Below, piece after piece: positions 9,063 through 18,163 of a stretch of DNA of 64,000 nt (within the stretch, counting starts at the first letter, position 1; the number at the start of each line of letters is the position of its first letter). Under the pieces are notes generated by a model. That model ran no database searches and was not told the DNA's origin. It worked only from the letters and a program-made list of their open reading frames with translations. Location of the stretch: NCBI GenBank assembly GCA_943788755.1, contig CALSRM010000003.1, forward strand, positions 1,426,001 to 1,490,000. Reading direction: 5' to 3'. Source of the DNA: an uncultured Flavobacteriales bacterium. Its GTDB lineage: Bacteria > Bacteroidota > Bacteroidia > Flavobacteriales_D > Parvicellaceae. The translations under genes and the position numbers were made by a program.

Positions 9063-9746
9063 ATGATGAGTTTAAAAGTACTATACGAAGACAACCACAT
9101 CATTGCCGTGCTAAAAGTAGCAGGTGATTTGGTGCAAGCGGATAAAACGGAAGATGAGACTTTGGCGGATAAGGTAAAAGCTTATATAAAAAAGAAGTTC
9201 AATAAGCCTGGGGATGTATATTTAGGGATTATTCATCGATTGGATAGGCCTGTGGGAGGAGTTATTGTTTTTGCTAGGACAAGTAAAGCATTGGTTCGAA
9301 TGAATAAGCTTTTTCAAGATAAACAAATTCAGAAAACATACTGGGCAATTGTAGAATCAAAACCACCTGAAATAGAGGAAACATTAGTTCATTACTTAAA
9401 GAAAAACCAAGAGAAAAATAAATCTCGCGGATATGATAAAGAAGTAAAAGGAAGTAAGCGAGCTGAATTGGATTACAAGCTTTTAGGAAGAAGTAAAAAC
9501 TATTATTATTTAGTGATAGATCCAAAAACGGGACGTCATCATCAGATTAGGGTTCAATTAAGCACAGCAGGGTGCATTATTAAAGGAGATGTTAAGTATG
9601 GAGGAAAAAGAACCAATAGAGATGGTTCAATTCATTTGCATGCTCGAAGTATTAGCTTTATCCATCCAATTCAAGATAAGCCGTTAACGATTACAGCTAA
9701 TCCTCCTTCTGATCCACTTTGGGATGAAATGCTCACTTTAGTTTAG
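9063..9746 (+). CDS. RluA-family pseudouridine synthase
   Basis: 227 residues, the single-domain form without an S4 domain. It isomerises uridine to pseudouridine in rRNA or tRNA. The catalytic motif is IIHRLDRPVGGVIVFARTSKA (about residues 60-80), in which the Asp of HRLD is the nucleophile. LVIDPKTGRHHQIRVQLS (about 155-172) is the second conserved block, and GGKRTNRDGSIHLHARSISF a third. The ATG is doubled at 9063/9066. The exact RNA target cannot be told from sequence. It lies 70 bases after panB, behind a hairpin. Confidence 0.93.
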   Translation: MMSLKVLYEDNHIIAVLKVAGDLVQADKTEDETLADKVKAYIKKKFNKPGDVYLGIIHRLDRPVGGVIVFARTSKALVRMNKLFQDKQIQKTYWAIVESKPPEIEETLVHYLKKNQEKNKSRGYDKEVKGSKRAELDYKLLGRSKNYYYLVIDPKTGRHHQIRVQLSTAGCIIKGDVKYGGKRTNRDGSIHLHARSISFIHPIQDKPLTITANPPSDPLWDEMLTLV

Positions 9747-9810
9747 TAATTGACGTGAAAAAAAATGTTAAAAAAAATCAAGAAGTTTTATCCAAAATTT
9801 AAAAAAAGAA

Positions 9811-9818
9811 TACATTTG
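9811..9818 (+). promoter_or_regulatory. -7 promoter box of gdhA
   Basis: TACATTTG is an exact TAnnTTTG match 37 bases before the gdhA ATG. A TTTTA about 20 bases upstream may serve as a weak -33 element. Confidence 0.5.
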
Positions 9819-9855
9819 CCCAACCTATATTTTAATTATAAAATAAACAACTTAA

Positions 9856-11205
<1,350 letters not shown>

Positions 11206-11227
11206 CAGGAGAAAAAATTAAAACTGA

Positions 11228-11258
11228 AGCTCTCTATCGAAAGGTAGGGAGCTTTTTT
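11228..11258 (+). terminator. Intrinsic terminator of gdhA
   Basis: An 11-base-pair stem (AGCTCTCTATC with GGTAGGGAGCT, including G-U pairs) closes on a stable GAAA loop and runs into six Ts. It starts 23 bases after the gdhA stop. Confidence 0.85.
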
Positions 11259-11259
11259 G

Positions 11260-11595
11260 CTATACAAACCAATATTTGGTCGTATCTATCTCAAAAAGTT
11301 GTTGCGTTTCGCTGTATTTCTCAAATGCAGAAACCAAAATTGTTTTCATTTCAGCTTCGGAAATAATTTGACTTACTGGCTTTTCATTATTAAGTAGAAT
11401 TGACTTTATGCTATCGTTAATTTTTTGATCCCAATGTTCGAATGCTATTTCCCTCACTTCATCATCAGAAGGGTTTTTAAATTCTAAAATAGTTCGAATA
11501 GCGTCTTTTGCTTCTTCTGTATAGTCATCACCAGATTCAAGAATAATAATCAATTCTTTTAAAGTATGGTTGGAGTATCTTTTAATCAAGCTCAC
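11260..11595 (-). CDS. Small hypothetical protein downstream of meaB
   Basis: 111 residues, soluble, charged and mostly helical, with no signal peptide or membrane segment. It begins with GTG at 11595, three bases after the meaB stop, so the two are almost certainly co-translated. The N-terminal half contains a helix-turn-helix-like pattern of acidic helices (ELIIILESGDDYTEEAKDAI), but no family is recognised. A role linked to meaB is suggested by position only. It ends within a couple of bases of the gdhA terminator, converging on gdhA. Confidence 0.7.
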   Translation of the reverse strand: MSLIKRYSNHTLKELIIILESGDDYTEEAKDAIRTILEFKNPSDDEVREIAFEHWDQKINDSIKSILLNNEKPVSQIISEAEMKTILVSAFEKYSETQQLFEIDTTKYWFV

Positions 11596-11598
11596 GCT

Positions 11599-12615
11599 TT
11601 AAAGTTTTGCAAGTAATAAATGAGCTGCTTTAAAAGGACTTAAAGAACCGTCAGTAACCTCTTTTTCTAATTTTTTAATCTCTTTAGAGATTTCTGGATT
11701 ATTGAAAAAGCTTCTTTTTAATTCTTTATTAATGGTTTCATACATCCAATATTTTGCTTGGTTTTGCCTTTTGTGATTAAAAAAACCATTCGTTATAGTG
11801 TGGTTCTTGTATGATTCAATGGTATTCCAAATGTCTTCAATCCCGGAATTGTCATATGCACTGCAAATGCTTACCGGGGGAATCCAATTGCTTTCACTGG
11901 CAGGGAAAAGGTGCAATGCGTTTTTATATTCAGTTTTAGCCCTTTTCGAATTTTCTATATTGTCGCCATCTGCTTTTGTTATAACAACTGCATCTGCCAT
12001 CTCCATAATACCACGTTTTATGCCTTGTAGTTCATCTCCAGCTCCAGCGAGCATCAATAGTAAGAAAAAATCTACCATTCCGTGTACGGCAATTTCAGAT
12101 TGTCCAACACCTACTGTTTCAATTAGTATAGTGTCATATCCAGCAGCTTCGCATAATATTATAGTTTCTCTTGTGTTTCTTGCTACGCCTCCTAAAGAAT
12201 CTTTAGCTGGCGATGGTCTTACATAGGCATTTTTATTTGCAGATAAATCCTCCATTCGGGTTTTGTCACCTAATATGGAGCCTCCACTTTTTTGACTACT
12301 CGGATCAATTGCTAAAACAGCAACTTTTCTTTCTTGAGTTGTTAGAAAAGTGCCAAATGATTCAATAAATGTGCTTTTACCAACGCCTGGAACACCTGTA
12401 ACTCCTATGCGAATGGATTTTCCACTGTGTGGTAGGCATTCTTCAATTATTTGCTCAGCAAGTTCTCTGTGTCTTGGATTTGCACTTTCAATAAGCGTTA
12501 TTGCAGCACTTAACAAAGATATGTCTCCAGATAAAATTCCAGCAACATATTTTTCCAACGAAATTTCATCCCGTTTTTTTAAATGAAAATTCTTATTGAT
12601 ACTTTCGTCACTCAT
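11599..12615 (-). CDS. meaB: Methylmalonyl-CoA mutase-associated GTPase MeaB
   Basis: 338 residues, typical of the MeaB/ArgK G3E GTPases. It chaperones adenosylcobalamin loading and protects methylmalonyl-CoA mutase. The P-loop GVTGVPGVGKSTFIES is at about residue 70, the switch and base motifs include VLAIDPSSQKSGGSILGDKTRM, DTILIETVGVGQSE and DAVVITKADGDN (guanine specificity). No mutase subunit is present in the window. It starts with ATG 12615, 54 bases from the divergent acetyltransferase start, and a TAACTTTA box one mismatch from consensus lies just upstream. Confidence 0.95.
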   Translation of the reverse strand: MSDESINKNFHLKKRDEISLEKYVAGILSGDISLLSAAITLIESANPRHRELAEQIIEECLPHSGKSIRIGVTGVPGVGKSTFIESFGTFLTTQERKVAVLAIDPSSQKSGGSILGDKTRMEDLSANKNAYVRPSPAKDSLGGVARNTRETIILCEAAGYDTILIETVGVGQSEIAVHGMVDFFLLLMLAGAGDELQGIKRGIMEMADAVVITKADGDNIENSKRAKTEYKNALHLFPASESNWIPPVSICSAYDNSGIEDIWNTIESYKNHTITNGFFNHKRQNQAKYWMYETINKELKRSFFNNPEISKEIKKLEKEVTDGSLSPFKAAHLLLAKL

Positions 12616-12669
12616 TTGGTCTAAAGTTAATACTTTGCATTAAATTATAAAAAATAATACAAGTTGAAT

Positions 12670-13113
12670 ATGAAATGGAGTTGTAAAGCATTTAAAGAGT
12701 TGTCGCTAGATGAGTTTCATGATATAATTCAATTGCGTGAAATTGTATTTGTTGTTGAACAAGATTGTCCATATTTAGATGTCGATGGCAAGGATAAAGA
12801 CGCATTGCATGTGTTTGGAAAGTATGAAGGAAATATTGTTGCTACCACACGTATTTTAAAACCAGGAATATCTTATGATGAGGTTGCCATTGGCAGAGTA
12901 GTTACTTCTCCAACTGTTAGAGGAATGGGAATGGGTAAACAGTTAATGGAGGAATCCATGAAATTTGTACAGCTTCACTTTGGTAAGGTTCCAGTTCGAA
13001 TCTCTGCTCAAACATATCTGTTAAAATATTACAAATCCTTTGGGTTTATAGAAACTGGGCAGGAGTACTTAGAGGATAATATTCCTCATTTTGAAATGCT
13101 TTACGAGCCTTAG
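12670..13113 (+). CDS. elaA: ElaA-like GNAT acetyltransferase
   Basis: 147 residues from ATG 12670; the longer frame from TTG 12664 adds only two residues. The fold is GNAT. The acetyl-CoA binding motif is IGRVVTSPTVRGMGMGKQLMEES (about residues 78-100), and the N-terminal IIQLREIVFVVEQDCPYLDVDGKD block is characteristic of the ElaA subgroup. The C-terminal YKSFGFIETGQEYLEDNIPHFEM is also diagnostic. The substrate is unknown for the family. The gene overlaps the next one tail-to-tail by 4 bases. Confidence 0.9.
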   Translation: MKWSCKAFKELSLDEFHDIIQLREIVFVVEQDCPYLDVDGKDKDALHVFGKYEGNIVATTRILKPGISYDEVAIGRVVTSPTVRGMGMGKQLMEESMKFVQLHFGKVPVRISAQTYLLKYYKSFGFIETGQEYLEDNIPHFEMLYEP

Positions 13114-14048
13114 TTTAGTTGAAATAAATTATCTAGTTCTCTTAGGTTAAATGTTCTTCCTGTATAATAATTCGTTTCTTTTTTGCCTTTAACTTTAAAA
13201 AATGCTGGAAACTCATTGCCTGCTTGTTTTCTAAATTCATCTTTGGAAATTCTAATATAAGGGAAGTCACATCTGTTTCTTTCAATAAATGCTTCGGTAT
13301 CTATTTTGTTTCCAGGAAAAACGAGCACAATTTGGGTAGAATTTAATCTAGCTCTTTTCGAAACACCTAGCTTAATTGCTGCAAGATTACAATAGTAGCA
13401 GGAAGTACTTAAAAAGGCAAAAAGCACTTCAGGTCTTACTGCTATTCCTGAGTCGGAACATTCTTTATAAATATTATCCCAGTTAAGAGTAGGATTCGCA
13501 ATGGAGGTTGTGTGTTTTTGGAAATCATCAATGTAAATAGGATTTATTATGAATAAGGGAATGCCAATTATTACTGCTAAGCAGGAGTTTATTGTCATGT
13601 TTTTCAACCTGCTGAATGAATTCTTCTTGCTTTGCTTTTTTGGACTGACAGCAAAAATTATAAGATACAATACCCCTGCTAATGTTATCCACTTATTAAA
13701 TAAAAAAAAGGTAAATTCATTTGCATATAACCCATCAATAGGTTTTCCAAAAAAGTCAATTAAATAAAAACTGCTAAGTAAAAGAATTGATAGGGAGAGT
13801 AATTTAATGTGAATTGATTTGAGTAAAAGTGAAATTGCAATAATAAATTCTACAATAACAATTGCGCTGGTTGCTACAGGTGCAATTTCCCAATTGAAAA
13901 TGCTGCTTTCAACTAAAGAAAACACTATAGGCTCAATAAAAATTATCTTTGTAATACTTGAAGCTAGAAGTATTAGTGCTGCTAATATGTTAAACAGGAA
14001 GTACAAGAGATTTAAGAAAGGAAAAAGCCCTAATGATTGAGGGCTCAT
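13110..14048 (-). CDS. DoxX/MauE-like membrane protein fused to a thioredoxin-fold domain
   Basis: 312 residues. Four hydrophobic helices at about 8-145 resemble the four-helix MauE/DoxX module. A fifth hydrophobic stretch near 155-170 follows. The C-terminal part (about 195-312), predicted outside the cytoplasmic membrane, has a thioredoxin-like pattern with a CYYC active site in FLSTSCYYCNLAAIKLG and a late cis-Pro-like segment NEFPAFF. Known MauE/thioredoxin fusions make or shuffle disulfides in exported proteins; that is an inference here. The upstream gene on the same strand encodes a Cys-rich lipoprotein, a plausible substrate. Confidence 0.8.
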   Translation of the reverse strand: MSPQSLGLFPFLNLLYFLFNILAALILLASSITKIIFIEPIVFSLVESSIFNWEIAPVATSAIVIVEFIIAISLLLKSIHIKLLSLSILLLSSFYLIDFFGKPIDGLYANEFTFFLFNKWITLAGVLYLIIFAVSPKKQSKKNSFSRLKNMTINSCLAVIIGIPLFIINPIYIDDFQKHTTSIANPTLNWDNIYKECSDSGIAVRPEVLFAFLSTSCYYCNLAAIKLGVSKRARLNSTQIVLVFPGNKIDTEAFIERNRCDFPYIRISKDEFRKQAGNEFPAFFKVKGKKETNYYTGRTFNLRELDNLFQLN

Positions 14049-14064
14049 CTGGAGTTTATTGAGT

Positions 14065-14271
14065 TTAATCTAGGCTACAACTTACAGCTGTTCCTACATA
14101 AATGGCATTTAATTCATTACATGCCGATTCTGCATCTTTTTTGGTTTCATTTTCAATTGCGAATGAAGCACTATCTGCACTATCTGAACAAGTACAAGTC
14201 CAATCTTTTTTGCATGAAGTTGTTCCTGCAAACAATGCAACAACTCCAAATGCTACGATAATTTTTTTCAT
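14065..14271 (-). CDS. Small Cys-rich lipoprotein
   Basis: 68 residues. The signal sequence ends in the lipobox TTSC with Cys20 as lipidation site. The mature peptide, about 49 residues, has four further cysteines (26, 28, 51, 65), enough for two disulfides, and an acidic Ser/Asp-rich middle. No family is recognised. It is read 16 bases ahead of the MauE-thioredoxin gene on the same strand, and has its own consensus promoter with a hairpin in the 5' leader. It may be an outer-membrane-anchored partner or substrate of that redox protein. Confidence 0.75.
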   Translation of the reverse strand: MKKIIVAFGVVALFAGTTSCKKDWTCTCSDSADSASFAIENETKKDAESACNELNAIYVGTAVSCSLD

Positions 14272-14305
14272 AATAGTATTTAGATTAATTTAACTTAAAG
14301 CTAAT

Positions 14306-14345
14306 ATAATATATTACTGCTTAAGAGCAAAGTAAAATATATTAT
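14306..14345 (-). promoter_or_regulatory. Hairpin in the 5' leader of the small lipoprotein
   Basis: ATAATATATTACTGCT at 14306-14321 pairs with 14326-14345, apart from two 2-base A bulges, with a 4-base loop. In the transcript predicted from the promoter at 14350-14379 it forms the very 5' end of the leader. It could stabilise the mRNA. Confidence 0.4.
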
Positions 14346-14349
14346 GTAG

Positions 14350-14379
14350 CAAATATACCGAACTATTATTTTGTAACAA
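14350..14379 (-). promoter_or_regulatory. Consensus promoter of the lipoprotein-MauE operon
   Basis: Reverse strand TTG (14379-14377), 19 bases, TATATTTG (14357-14350): a complete match to the Bacteroidota consensus. It gives a leader of about 70 bases before the ATG at 14271. Confidence 0.7.
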
Positions 14380-14424
14380 TTGAATATATAATTCATTATA
14401 TGAGATATCAGAACGGCAGGGTTG

Positions 14425-14455
14425 TTGATTTTGATAAGATTATAATGTAAATTTG
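14425..14455 (+). promoter_or_regulatory. Promoter abutting the MORN gene start
   Basis: TTG (14425-14427), 20 bases, TAAATTTG (14448-14455). The ATG at 14461 comes only 5 bases later, so the mRNA would be leaderless or nearly so. Confidence 0.6.
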
Positions 14456-14460
14456 TATGT

Positions 14461-15003
14461 ATGCAATGGATTGTATTAATTTTTCAGTTATTTTTAGTAA
14501 CATTAATGGGGTTTGGTCAAAGTCAGGGAGATGGAAATAAGACAGATTCAAAAGGTAGAAAGCAGGGGAAGTGGGTTAAGTTTCATGAAGGTACTGAAAA
14601 GAAAAGGTATACAGGGACGTTTGAAAATGATATTCCTATTGGGAAGTTTACATATTATTACCTAACAGGGGAAGTTTCAGCAGTTACAGATTTTATTAAG
14701 GATGATAATACGGCATATACCCGAATGTATCATTTAAACGGAAAAGTGATGGCTGCAGGAAAATATACAGATAAAAAGAAAGATAGTACTTGGTTGTCTT
14801 TTAATGATAGAAAAGAAATCATGAGTAAAGAAAATTATCTTAAAGGAAAACTAAATGGAGAAAGCATCGTTTACTACCCTAGTGATCCGTCAAAAGGAAA
14901 AGTAAAAAGATATGAAATCACGAACTATGAAGGTGGCTTAAAGCACGGTAAGTGGATTCAGTTTTATAGTTCAGGTAAAACTAAAAGCAGAAGGTGTTTA
15001 TAA
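14461..15003 (+). CDS. MORN-repeat exported protein, frameshifted (5' part)
   Basis: The open frame encodes 180 residues: a signal peptide (about 1-20) followed by MORN-type repeats of the form G-K-W-x-x-F/Y-(x)n-G (KQGKWVKFHEG, GKFTYYYLTGE, KHGKWIQFYSSG). The frame stops abnormally at 15003 within a repeat. Deleting one A from the run at 14977-14980 continues it as GKLKAEGVYKDGNF and on to 15236, with one further correction. The intact gene would encode about 257 residues. MORN proteins of this kind in Bacteroidota are periplasmic or surface proteins of unknown role. Whether this is a pseudogene or an assembly error is open. Confidence 0.7.
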   Translation: MQWIVLIFQLFLVTLMGFGQSQGDGNKTDSKGRKQGKWVKFHEGTEKKRYTGTFENDIPIGKFTYYYLTGEVSAVTDFIKDDNTAYTRMYHLNGKVMAAGKYTDKKKDSTWLSFNDRKEIMSKENYLKGKLNGESIVYYPSDPSKGKVKRYEITNYEGGLKHGKWIQFYSSGKTKSRRCL

Positions 15004-15236
15004 AGATGGAAATTTTGACGGAAGGGTTAAATGGTACTTCTCAAATGGTAAGGTAGAAATAGAAGGTTACTATAAACATGCTGTTAAATATGGCTATTGG
15101 AAGTACTATGAAAATGATGGTGCATTTAAAAGATAAGGTTTATTACAGGAATGGTCAAGTAATTAAAGACGATGTATTAGAGAGGCATTTGGATAGATTA
15201 AAGAAAGCAAAAACAGAACAAAAAACTAAGCTATAA
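14981..15236 (+). pseudogene. Out-of-frame 3' remainder of the MORN gene
   Basis: Reading from 14981 gives further MORN repeats (KAEGVYKDGNFDGRVKWYF, GYYKHAVKYGYWKYYENDG) up to a stop at 15134. Deleting one A of the AAAA run at 15128-15131 lets the frame continue as KDKVYYRNGQVIKDDVLERH to a natural stop at 15234-15236. That stop overlaps the ATG of the next gene (TAATG), which supports this as the ancestral end. It is not translated in the sequence as given. Confidence 0.65.
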
Positions 15237-15905
15237 TGAATAGATTATTATATACCGTATTTGCATTTATAACCTTATTCTTCGGATGTAAAAAATCGAA
15301 CAATGAATCCGTTCGTTATTATTACAGTTACTTTCCCTTTAGAGCTAGATGCTTGGATAGAATATGACGTTTTGGATATTGTTCATTCTCAATTAGGCAG
15401 TGATACCGCAGAGTATCAGTTGAAAGAAATAACTACTGAGGAATTCTTAGATAATGAAGGCAGATTAACTTATCGAGTCGAGCGATATTGGAGAGATGAT
15501 AGTAATGCTAATTGGAGTATTAAAGATATTTGGTACAGTAATAAAACATCAACGACTGCTGAGAAAGTTGAAGAAAATGTGCGGTTTACAAAATTAATTT
15601 TCCCAATAAATACTGCAAAATATTGGGATGGGAATGCTTTTAACAACTTGGAAGAGTGGGAATATTCCTATGATAGTTTGCATCAACCTAAATTAATAAA
15701 CAACCTAAGTTTCGATTCAACAATTACGGTAATACAGCGAGACAATGAAAATGTTGTGCAATATGAAAAAGTAAAAGAGGTTTATGCGGTTGATATAGGA
15801 CTGATTTACAAAAGTCATATTGATTTAGATATTAACTTAGCCAATATATTGGATATAAACAGTGGGAGAGAATTGGAAATGACTCTAACAGCCTACGGTA
15901 AATGA
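15236..15905 (+). pseudogene. Lipoprotein gene with a +1 frameshift
   Basis: The natural start is ATG 15236, with a lipoprotein signal ending LFFGCKKSNNESV. The frame runs off after about 35 residues. Deleting one base in TTTCCCTTT (15332-15340) joins it to the long open frame that continues to 15905 (FPLELDAWIEYDVLDIVHSQL). Read alone, that long frame could start at an internal ATG at 15303 and give 200 residues with no export signal. The mature part is beta-rich and of unknown family. The stop overlaps the ATG of the subtilase by 4 bases (ATGA), so MORN gene, lipoprotein and protease form one operon. Confidence 0.65.
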
Positions 15906-17554
15906 AAATAACTATTATCCTCGTTATTTGTTTCCCCCTTTCCTTTTTTGCACAGAATTCGAGTTTTTGGATATCTTTCACAGATAAAAACAATTCTCCC
16001 TATTCTATTTCTCAACCATCTGAGTTTCTATCACAGAAGAGTATTGAAAGGAGAACGAATGCAGGTATTACTATTTTAACAAACGATCTTCCTGTAAACA
16101 AAACTTACATTGATTCTATATTGCTGTCTGGAAATTTTAAGCTATTACAATCTTCTAAATGGTTTAATGCTATTGCGATTAGTACGGATGATACGACATC
16201 ATTAAATACTATTTTAAATTACTCTTTTGTTTCTAATGTGGTGCAAGTTAAATCTTTGAAACAAGACAAGATTATTGATAAGTTCGAAGAGATTGCAATT
16301 TCAAAAAATGAAATTAATTTAATGAGTATTCCACATTATCCATATGGATATTCGTATAATCAATTAGCAATGCACGAGGCAGATAAAATGCAAGACTTAG
16401 GTTTTAGAGGGCAGGGAATGCATATAGCTATAATTGATGCAGGTTTTTTCGGAGCAAATGAATTAAATGCGTTAGAAGAAGTTTTTAATGATGGAAGAAT
16501 ATTATCCACCCGTGATTTTGTTAATGGAGGAGAATCTGTATATGAAGATCATCAGCATGGAACGATGGTGCTGTCAGTTATTGCAGGTTCAATTGATGGT
16601 GAGTTTAAAGGAACTGCTCCTTTGGCTAGCTTTCATTTATTAAGATCTGAGGATGTAGGTTCTGAAACGCTATTAGAGGAGTATAATTGGATTGCTGCAG
16701 CTGAATATGCAGATTCTGTAGGAGTAGATATAATAAATACCTCATTGGGGTATACAACATTTGATGATAGTCTTCAGAACCATACATATGCTGATTTGGA
16801 TGGGAATACTACGGTTGTTGCAAAAGCTGCAGATATTGCGGCGTCAAAAGGGATTTTATTATGTATTAGTGCTGGAAATTCCGGTGCTTCTGCATGGCAA
16901 TATATAAGTACTCCAGCTGATGCAGATAGCGTCCTTGCCGTTGCTGCGGCTGATAGTAATGGGACATATGCCTTTTTTAGTAGTGTTGGTCCAGCATCAG
17001 ATAATGATATAAAGCCGAACGTAGCTTCTGTTGGTTGGAATACCTATTTAATATCTCCATTTACAGATGAGGTTATTCAAGGAAATGGGACTTCTTTTAG
17101 TGCTCCGATGATGACAGGTATGGTTGCTTGTTTATGGCAATCGTTACCAGGTAAAACGAATATTGAGATAATGCGATTAGTAGAGGAAAGCTCTAGTCAG
17201 TATAGCAGTCCAGATAGTTTATTGGGGTATGGATTGCCAAATGTATTTAATGCTTATAGTAAAGAAACTGGAGTTGTTTACAGTCATCCTAGAGAAGATC
17301 TAATTGAAGATGTATTTCCTATTCCTGTTACAGATTTGGTTAATATAATTTTCGTTAGTAAGGTTAGTCAGGGAGTAGTAATTCGACTTTATTCGGAGAA
17401 AGGAGATTTAATAGTTTCAGTATCGGATACAGTTTTACAGGGAAAGAATAAGCTTGTATTGAGTCAATTAAACGCTTTACCTTCGGGGAGTTACATTATT
17501 GAAGTCGAATCTGCAGAAGGAAATAGAGCAACTACCACTATTGTGGTTATTTGA
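15902..17554 (+). CDS. Subtilisin-like (S8) protease secreted by the type IX system
   Basis: 550 residues. A signal peptide (about 1-17) and an N-terminal propeptide-like region (about 20-150) precede the S8 catalytic domain. The triad is seen in IAIIDAGFFG (Asp), HQHGTMVLS (His) and GNGTSFSAPMMTG (Ser). The oxyanion Asn is in LLCISAGNSGAS. The last 90 or so residues (from about 460) form a beta domain with FPIPVTDLVNI near its start and PSGSYIIEVES near its end, typical of type A C-terminal sorting domains for type IX secretion. The mature enzyme should be surface-bound or released. It overlaps the FAH gene tail-to-tail by 8 bases. Confidence 0.9.
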   Translation: MKITIILVICFPLSFFAQNSSFWISFTDKNNSPYSISQPSEFLSQKSIERRTNAGITILTNDLPVNKTYIDSILLSGNFKLLQSSKWFNAIAISTDDTTSLNTILNYSFVSNVVQVKSLKQDKIIDKFEEIAISKNEINLMSIPHYPYGYSYNQLAMHEADKMQDLGFRGQGMHIAIIDAGFFGANELNALEEVFNDGRILSTRDFVNGGESVYEDHQHGTMVLSVIAGSIDGEFKGTAPLASFHLLRSEDVGSETLLEEYNWIAAAEYADSVGVDIINTSLGYTTFDDSLQNHTYADLDGNTTVVAKAADIAASKGILLCISAGNSGASAWQYISTPADADSVLAVAAADSNGTYAFFSSVGPASDNDIKPNVASVGWNTYLISPFTDEVIQGNGTSFSAPMMTGMVACLWQSLPGKTNIEIMRLVEESSSQYSSPDSLLGYGLPNVFNAYSKETGVVYSHPREDLIEDVFPIPVTDLVNIIFVSKVSQGVVIRLYSEKGDLIVSVSDTVLQGKNKLVLSQLNALPSGSYIIEVESAEGNRATTTIVVI

Positions 17555-18161
17555 TGTTTAAATCAAGCATTTTTCTATCTCCGATATATCCAATTAATTG
17601 ATCTCCAATTTTCACTGGGCCTACACCAACCGGCGTCCCTGTGAATATTAAGTCCCCAATTTTCAGCGTCATAAATCGGGAGAGATAACAGATTAAATGA
17701 TCGAAATCAAAAAGCATATCTTTTGAATTTCCTTTCTGAACCAATTCTCCATTTTTTTCTAATGAGAAGGTTATATCGTTTATGTTTTTAAATTCACTTT
17801 TTCGAATTAATTCTCTTGATAATGGCGCTGAATAATCAAAAGCTTTTGCTTTTTCCCAGGGAAGACCTTTAGCTTTGCATTCAAGCTGAATGTCTCTTGC
17901 AGTAAAGTCAATTCCTAAACCAATTTCATTGTAATAAGTTCCCGCAAATTTTTCAGAAATATTTTTTCCTAATTTACAAATTTTGATAACAAGTTCAACT
18001 TCGTAATGAAGGTCTTTTGTGAAATTTGGATAGAAAAATGGTTGTTTTTTTGGTAGCAATGCAGAATCTGGTTTCATAAAATATACTGGTTCTGTAGGTA
18101 TAGAATTCCCTAATTCCTTAGCATGTTTCGCGTAGTTTCTTCCAATACAGATAATTTTCAT
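17547..18161 (-). CDS. FAH-family hydrolase (acylpyruvase/fumarylpyruvate hydrolase-like)
   Basis: 204 residues, the compact form of the fumarylacetoacetase superfamily, close in layout to YcgM/FAHD1. It hydrolyses a C-C bond in acylpyruvates or decarboxylates oxaloacetate. Visible motifs: ICIGRNYAKHAKELG at the start, PVYFMKPDSAL, the metal-ligand glutamates in LHYEVELVIKI, GIDFTARDIQ, and the C-terminal DLIFTGTPVGVGPV. The exact substrate is not determined by the sequence. A two-base gap separates it from the exonuclease gene, which is read first, so the two are co-transcribed. Confidence 0.9.
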   Translation of the reverse strand: MKIICIGRNYAKHAKELGNSIPTEPVYFMKPDSALLPKKQPFFYPNFTKDLHYEVELVIKICKLGKNISEKFAGTYYNEIGLGIDFTARDIQLECKAKGLPWEKAKAFDYSAPLSRELIRKSEFKNINDITFSLEKNGELVQKGNSKDMLFDFDHLICYLSRFMTLKIGDLIFTGTPVGVGPVKIGDQLIGYIGDRKMLDLNIK

Positions 18162-18163
18162 GA

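Noticed and set aside
13001-13040. GTTCGAATC, like the T-loop of a tRNA
   Set aside because: It lies in the reading frame of the acetyltransferase gene and no cloverleaf can be formed around it.
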